Source of the DNA: Cladocopium goreaui
Taxonomy: Eukaryota; Sar; Dinophyceae; Suessiales; Symbiodiniaceae
Length of the DNA stretch: 64,000 nucleotides
Reading direction: 5' to 3'
Assembly (NCBI GenBank): GCA_947184155.2
Contig: CAMXCT020000524.1
Span: 355,075-419,074, forward strand
Shown: piece after piece, positions 52,401 to 58,400 of the stretch
Numbering within the stretch: position 1 is the first letter of the stretch
Layout of the letters: the number at the start of each line of letters is the position of its first letter
Notes under the pieces: model-generated
What the model was told of the DNA's origin: nothing
Database searches by the model: none
What the model saw: the letters and a program-made list of their open reading frames with translations, nothing else
Program-made: the position numbers and the translations under genes

Positions 52401-55400
52401 TTGGGCTGGATCCTGTAACCTCCACAATAGTTACTGTATTTTTGGTGTGAACTGCAGTAAATTCATGTAAATTCCAGGATGAGCTGATCCAGAGCCACAT
52501 GGAATCTCCACCAAACTGCATTTGGAAGGTGTCCCTGACGCGTATAGGCAGCATCTTGATGCTTTCCAGCCATCCTTTTGTAGTGCCCCAGGGTCCGTAA
52601 CCGTTTCCACTAGCCCATTTCGTTCGATTTACCAATGAAAAATGATGGTTTACCCATGGATGCTCCAAAGCAAAGGGTCATATATTTGCCACGTCTTTCC
52701 ATGCCAGGTGGGGGCAGTTTTGAAGGAGGTGGTAGATCCTTCGGCTCAGGACCTTGAGGGATCGGTCGATGGGTTTAATTGATTGATTTCTTGCTACTTC
52801 ACCATATGGCAGTGTGTCAAAACCTTGTACCCCTGGTGAACATCAAAATAGCTGGTAAATGGATGCTCATCCCCCTAAAAATGGTATTAATAGGTATTGA
52901 TCCATACCCATATCTGATTGGTGGTTTGGAAGATGTTTTCCATTCAGTTGGGACTTTCATGATCCCAACTGGTCCGAAGTCCATCATTTTTCAGAGGGGT
53001 AGGGCTCAACCACCAACCAACCAGATTATATTATGATATGTTTGATGGATTATTGATGGTAAATTATGGTTAATTACTATTAATCAATAATTGATGGGTA
53101 CTATTAATCATCACGAAGCTCAAAACCGAAGTTAATCAATGGATATTATTGATAGTACCTATAATTAATTAATTACTATTAATCATTGTTGTTATGAACA
53201 AAAGTCACGAAGCTCAGCCAACCGCTTCGTAGCTGTCGTAGCTTTGCTCAGGAGGAATGGTCGGCTTCGGAAATCCCAATTTCGATAACGCTCCTCCCCG
53301 GAAGGATGACGACAGCGTGGGGGATCCAAACTGCACGTTTTGACCCATGACATTCCATGACTTTTTGGTGGAATGCTTTTAGGGGAATTCCCATGAATCT
53401 TGGAATTTTTTCTCACCAGATACAACATACAACACAAATCAAGAAACTACCCATTCCAAAAACCTCCAAAAACAATATTAAAACAAGCGGCACAGATGCA
53501 ATTGGGACCCAATAGCTTAGCTGAACTCGAGATTCACGATTCAGATCCCGCTGGTCAGACTCCAAAAGAACAGACGAGCGCTTCAATCTCAGAGCAGACA
53601 GGCATATACATGACACTTTTCCACTGTTCTGGCAATCGAACATAAATCAAAGAAATATTTGAAAAGAGACCCTATCTGTTCATCCTGATTTCTTTGCAAG
53701 GGCACAATCCCAGATGGAAATGGACCATTTGTTCATCCTCGAGGCCTCGAGGCCACAAGAATCACATTGGTATGACCTCTGGAAAGCGCGATGAATTTCA
53801 CCTCTGGAAAGTCTCCAACTTCACTGGTGGATTTTCCAGATTTGTCCTTCTATTCATATATATGCTGGTTGGTGGTTTGGAACCATGGAATTTTATGACT
53901 TTAATGCTGGTTGGTGGTTTGGAACCATGGAATTTTATGATTTTAATGCTGGTTGGTGGTTTGGAACCATGGAATTTTATGACTTTCCATTCAGTTGGGA
54001 ATGTCATCATTCCAACTGCCGAACTCATATTTTTCAGAGGGGTAGGTATACCAACCACCAACCAGCCATATTGTTGGTGGATTTACCCATTAAAAATGGT
54101 GGATCTTTCCATAGTTATGTGACAGTTTACCAGAGGGTATGTTATGTTGATATATTTTCTGGTTGATAAATTATTATGAACCGTCATTAACCATATAATA
54201 ACCATTAATCTTGATATGTTATGTTATGTTGATATATGTTCCGGTTGATTTCCCCCATCGTTCCCATGTTGAAAAACCCCGTCTCGCCCAGGTCTTTAAT
54301 AAGGCCATGTCCAGCACCATGTCTGCGGTGTCCTACCTCCAGTCCAAGGCGGTGGTGGGGGATATAGAAGGAGACCATGGGGGAAATGTGGAGATCAACT
54401 ATCCCACTATGGTATCCCCCTATAGTATCCTTCTATATCCATAGTATATTGGGATATATCAACTATGGTACACTATATATACACTATATCAACTATCCCA
54501 CTATGGATATATGAAATAGTGTACCTATATAGTGGGATGTAGAGTATATATAGTATTATATAGTGTACCATATGGATGACAACCTAAGGATATATCCATA
54601 TGTCAATGACCATTCCAGGATCCGATTGATTGGAAGTACCTGCCATTAATATAAGGTCTATTTTCTAGGCCTATGTAAGGGAATATCCCCACAAAATATG
54701 GCGTCCCCATAAGAGTTGACTTCCATATCTGGGGAAATTATAACGACCTCACTGTTCTCCCTCACTGGAATCATGGTTTATAAGGGAAATCATCCCCAAA
54801 TGGGCCTTAATTCAGGTTAATATTATAATTTACCCAGATTAATAACCACCAACCACCATTAAGCAGATATATTCCATGATATTAATCACCATTAACCACC
54901 ATTAAATATACCCAGATATGGATGACAAGCTAGGGATATCAAGGGGAAAATCAAGCGTGGCTGGAAAATCCATTGAAAACCGTCGTTTAGTTGAAGGATT
55001 TTCCAGCTAGCCACGTTTGATTACCGGGGGGTTGTTATGGATATAATGGATATATTGGGATATAGTGAGAAAGACATCTATAAGTGGAGAATTGGTCCAT
55101 TATTGGTACCAATTGAATTTTCCGATATTGGGGACATTGTCATGGATATAATGGGTATAATGTAGTAAAAGCAATTATAAACCTACTATTTGGTGATGAT
55201 ATTCACATATATTTACCACTCATTTATGGTAGTATTGGGGATAGTTCATTATTGGATTTGCCACATAAATGGGTATATTGGGACACAATGATGGGGATGT
55301 GAACCAATAGTGGAAAGAATCTGTTTATGGATGTGATTATCCTTACCCTCTAAATTGGCAATGGGAAGAGCATCTATAAATGGAGGAAATTCCATTGCCC

Positions 55401-58400
55401 CTTTGATTGCCGGAGGGTATAGCTATGGATGTTGGGAAAATCAATGAAAAATCATGGTGGTAAACATCGGTGATGGGATGTTTTTCTGGGATTTGGGATG
55501 GGAGTTTAGTGAAATTGTTCATGGTCATTCTTTGATGATTGATGGGATTTTGGTACCCTCCGGTGAACTAACATAGCAATGGAAAATGGCCATTTATAGT
55601 GATTTTTCCCATGAAAAATGGTGATTTTCCATTGCTATGTTAGTTCACCAGAGGGTACCAATTTAATTTGATCTAAGATTAGCTTGAATTAATTCGGAGA
55701 CAATGCGGATAATTGGGGGATCGCTTTTATATAGAAACCCGCAAAGAGATAGTAAAGTAGAATCGAACACCGAAATAGTTATAAATGGAACCTGTGTGCT
55801 TTCTTTTTTCTATGGGGTTGATATAACGATATATGTTATGGCCATTTGTGGGATGCAACTATATATGTAACTGTCTATGGCCAAAAGTTGGTGGTACAAT
55901 ATGGGATGTTACTATAAACCAAACAAATTTTGGCCGCTTTGTGGTGCCAAATCCCCCATTTCCAGACACACCAATATAGTGAATATCAAGTTAAGTATCA
56001 TTGTATATAATTAACCGATAACATTTATGCCAAAATATAACGTCCCCATAAGAGTTGACTTCTATATATGGGGAAATTCTAAGGACCTCACTGTGACCTC
56101 ACTGGAATCATTGTTAAAAAGGGAAATAATCCCCAATAGTAGAATACTACAGTTTACCCAATTTACCCAGATATACCCTACGATTGGACGGTAAGCGAGC
56201 TGCTAGCCAATTGGGATCGTTTGATCATATCCGGCACCTGCAAAAAATCCTAAAATGATAGGATTTGGTGCGAAAGACAATCAAAGGACCCATCTCATTT
56301 TTTTTGGCGGGGGCCCGAACTCGGATTAGACAGGTTGGGTAGTTGGTTTGTGTCTTTCAGGGTCCGTCTTGTTCCGCCTTCTCGGGGGTTGTGATGATCA
56401 GCCAATTGCAAGCTTGGAAGATGCTGTGGGACTGGCTGATCTGTCCGCTTATGAAAAAAGATGCTCATGGCACAATAGGGTTACCCTCCAGTTGGTTGAC
56501 ATAGATATGGAAAACCCAACATTTGTAATGAAAAACATATGGATTTCAATGTCCACATCATTCCATATCTATATAATATAATAAATATATATATATTATT
56601 ATATATATATACATAATGCATTATACTGTATATATTATGTATTATATATATATATACTAACCCAAAGGCACACACATCAACAGGGACAAGTCAAGTTAGT
56701 TGAGGCCCAGCGGAATGCAGACCACCAACCGCCTTTGCCAGGTTTTGACCACTTGCGGTGGTCTATCACGCATCAAACTCATCAAACCTCCGGTGAAGTG
56801 AAGCCAATTTCCAAAAAATGAGATTGATTATTGGGCAGACCACTTTTTGGCATGTATTTTGTGCAAATGACCCACCATCTAGAATCTATAGATCAAATTG
56901 GCCCTGATTCTAGCCATGGAATTTGCGGGCGAGTTTTCTACAGTACTCCTCCGGAGTGATGGCAGTGCTGTTTCCATCGGGTGCGGACGATGCAACATCC
57001 CAGCTTTGGATGAGGGAGTGGTGTACATCCAAGTTTCTACATGCGGAAGTCATACGGTGCTTCTCCGGAGTGATGGCAGTGCTGTTGCCATCGGAGACAA
57101 TCAATATGGACAATGCAACATCCCACTTTTGGATGAGGGTTTGGCATACGCCCAAATTTCTGCAGGCTATGTTCATACAGTGCTTCTCCGGAGTGATGGC
57201 AGCGCTGTTGCCATCGGAGACAACAGACAAGGACAATGCAAAATCCCACTTTTGGATGAGGGTCTGGCATACACCCAGATTTCTGCTGGTGCCAGTCACA
57301 CAGTGCTCCTCCGGAGTGATGGCAGTGCTGTCGCCATCGGATACAATGAAGACGGACAATGCGTCATCCCAGCTTTGGATGATGGGGTGGCATACACCCA
57401 AATTTCTCCAGGCTATGTTCATACAGTGCTTCTTCGGAGTGATGGCTGTGCTGTTGCCATCGGAGACAATCAATATGGACAATGCAACATCCCACTTTTG
57501 GACGAGGGACTGGAGTACACTCAGGTTTCTGCAGGTTTTTCTCATACGGTGCTTCTCCAGAGTGATGGCTGTGCTGTTGCCGTTGGAGACAACGAACATG
57601 AACAATGCGACATCCCACCCTTGGATGAGGGTGGGGGAGTGGCATACACTCAGATTTCTGCCGGTCTTCATCATACAGTACTTATCCGCAGTGATGGCTG
57701 TGCTGTTGCCATCGGAGAGATTGGAGATGGACAATGTGATATACCGTTGCCAGAGCCGGGAATTTGCTACATAGGTGATTTGACATGTAGCAGAGATGTT
57801 GCTTTGCAGCTAGATTTGGTGGGCGAAGATGATGAAGTCAGCCTGATATGCTCAACTTTGGCGGGGGAAGAACGCTATCGTTTGATTGCAGAGGCGGTTG
57901 ATTCGGCCTGGGAGACGTACAAAAAAATTGCCCGTGAATTGAAGATCAACCTCCCAAATCTCCAGCTCATTTTGCCAGATGGGCAGTTGTTGGCCAAGAT
58001 TTGCCACGCGAATCCAGGGGCCTCAGTTGCCGAGGTGACTCAAAGTATTAGTCATAGCGGCACCTTTCATAGTTTCTGAACCACGGCTGGGACACCAACA
58101 TGGGCCAACCCTACATGTCAAAACGATTCAAACCGCAAGCATGGCCACGTGTTCAGTAGCTGCGGCTGATTGCCTTTGTGTGTGTGTTGAAGCGGTATGA
58201 TATGATGTTGATATGGCTATTGGGTTGAGTATGGCCGCAACAGACCCACAATAGTAGTCACGTTTATATGTCATGTTTATATCCATTTCTGGCGGCTCAC
58301 GCTGTTGAGTCGTCCCCATTTGCTTCAGAGCAATCAGTTGGCTTTCCCCTTGTAATCCCTAGTATATAGAACACACCATCTCTCCCCTAAAAAAACCCTA

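Noticed and set aside
53400-53645. 81-residue plus and 76-residue minus frames over 53.4-53.65 kb
   Set aside because: Both strands are equally protein-like, splice borders are absent and the tepsin-like exons on either side join without it.
56910-57734. Long minus-strand and second plus-strand frames over the RCC1 gene
   Set aside because: They follow from the 117-bp repeat period, a multiple of three that keeps all frames open; only one frame gives RCC1 repeats.
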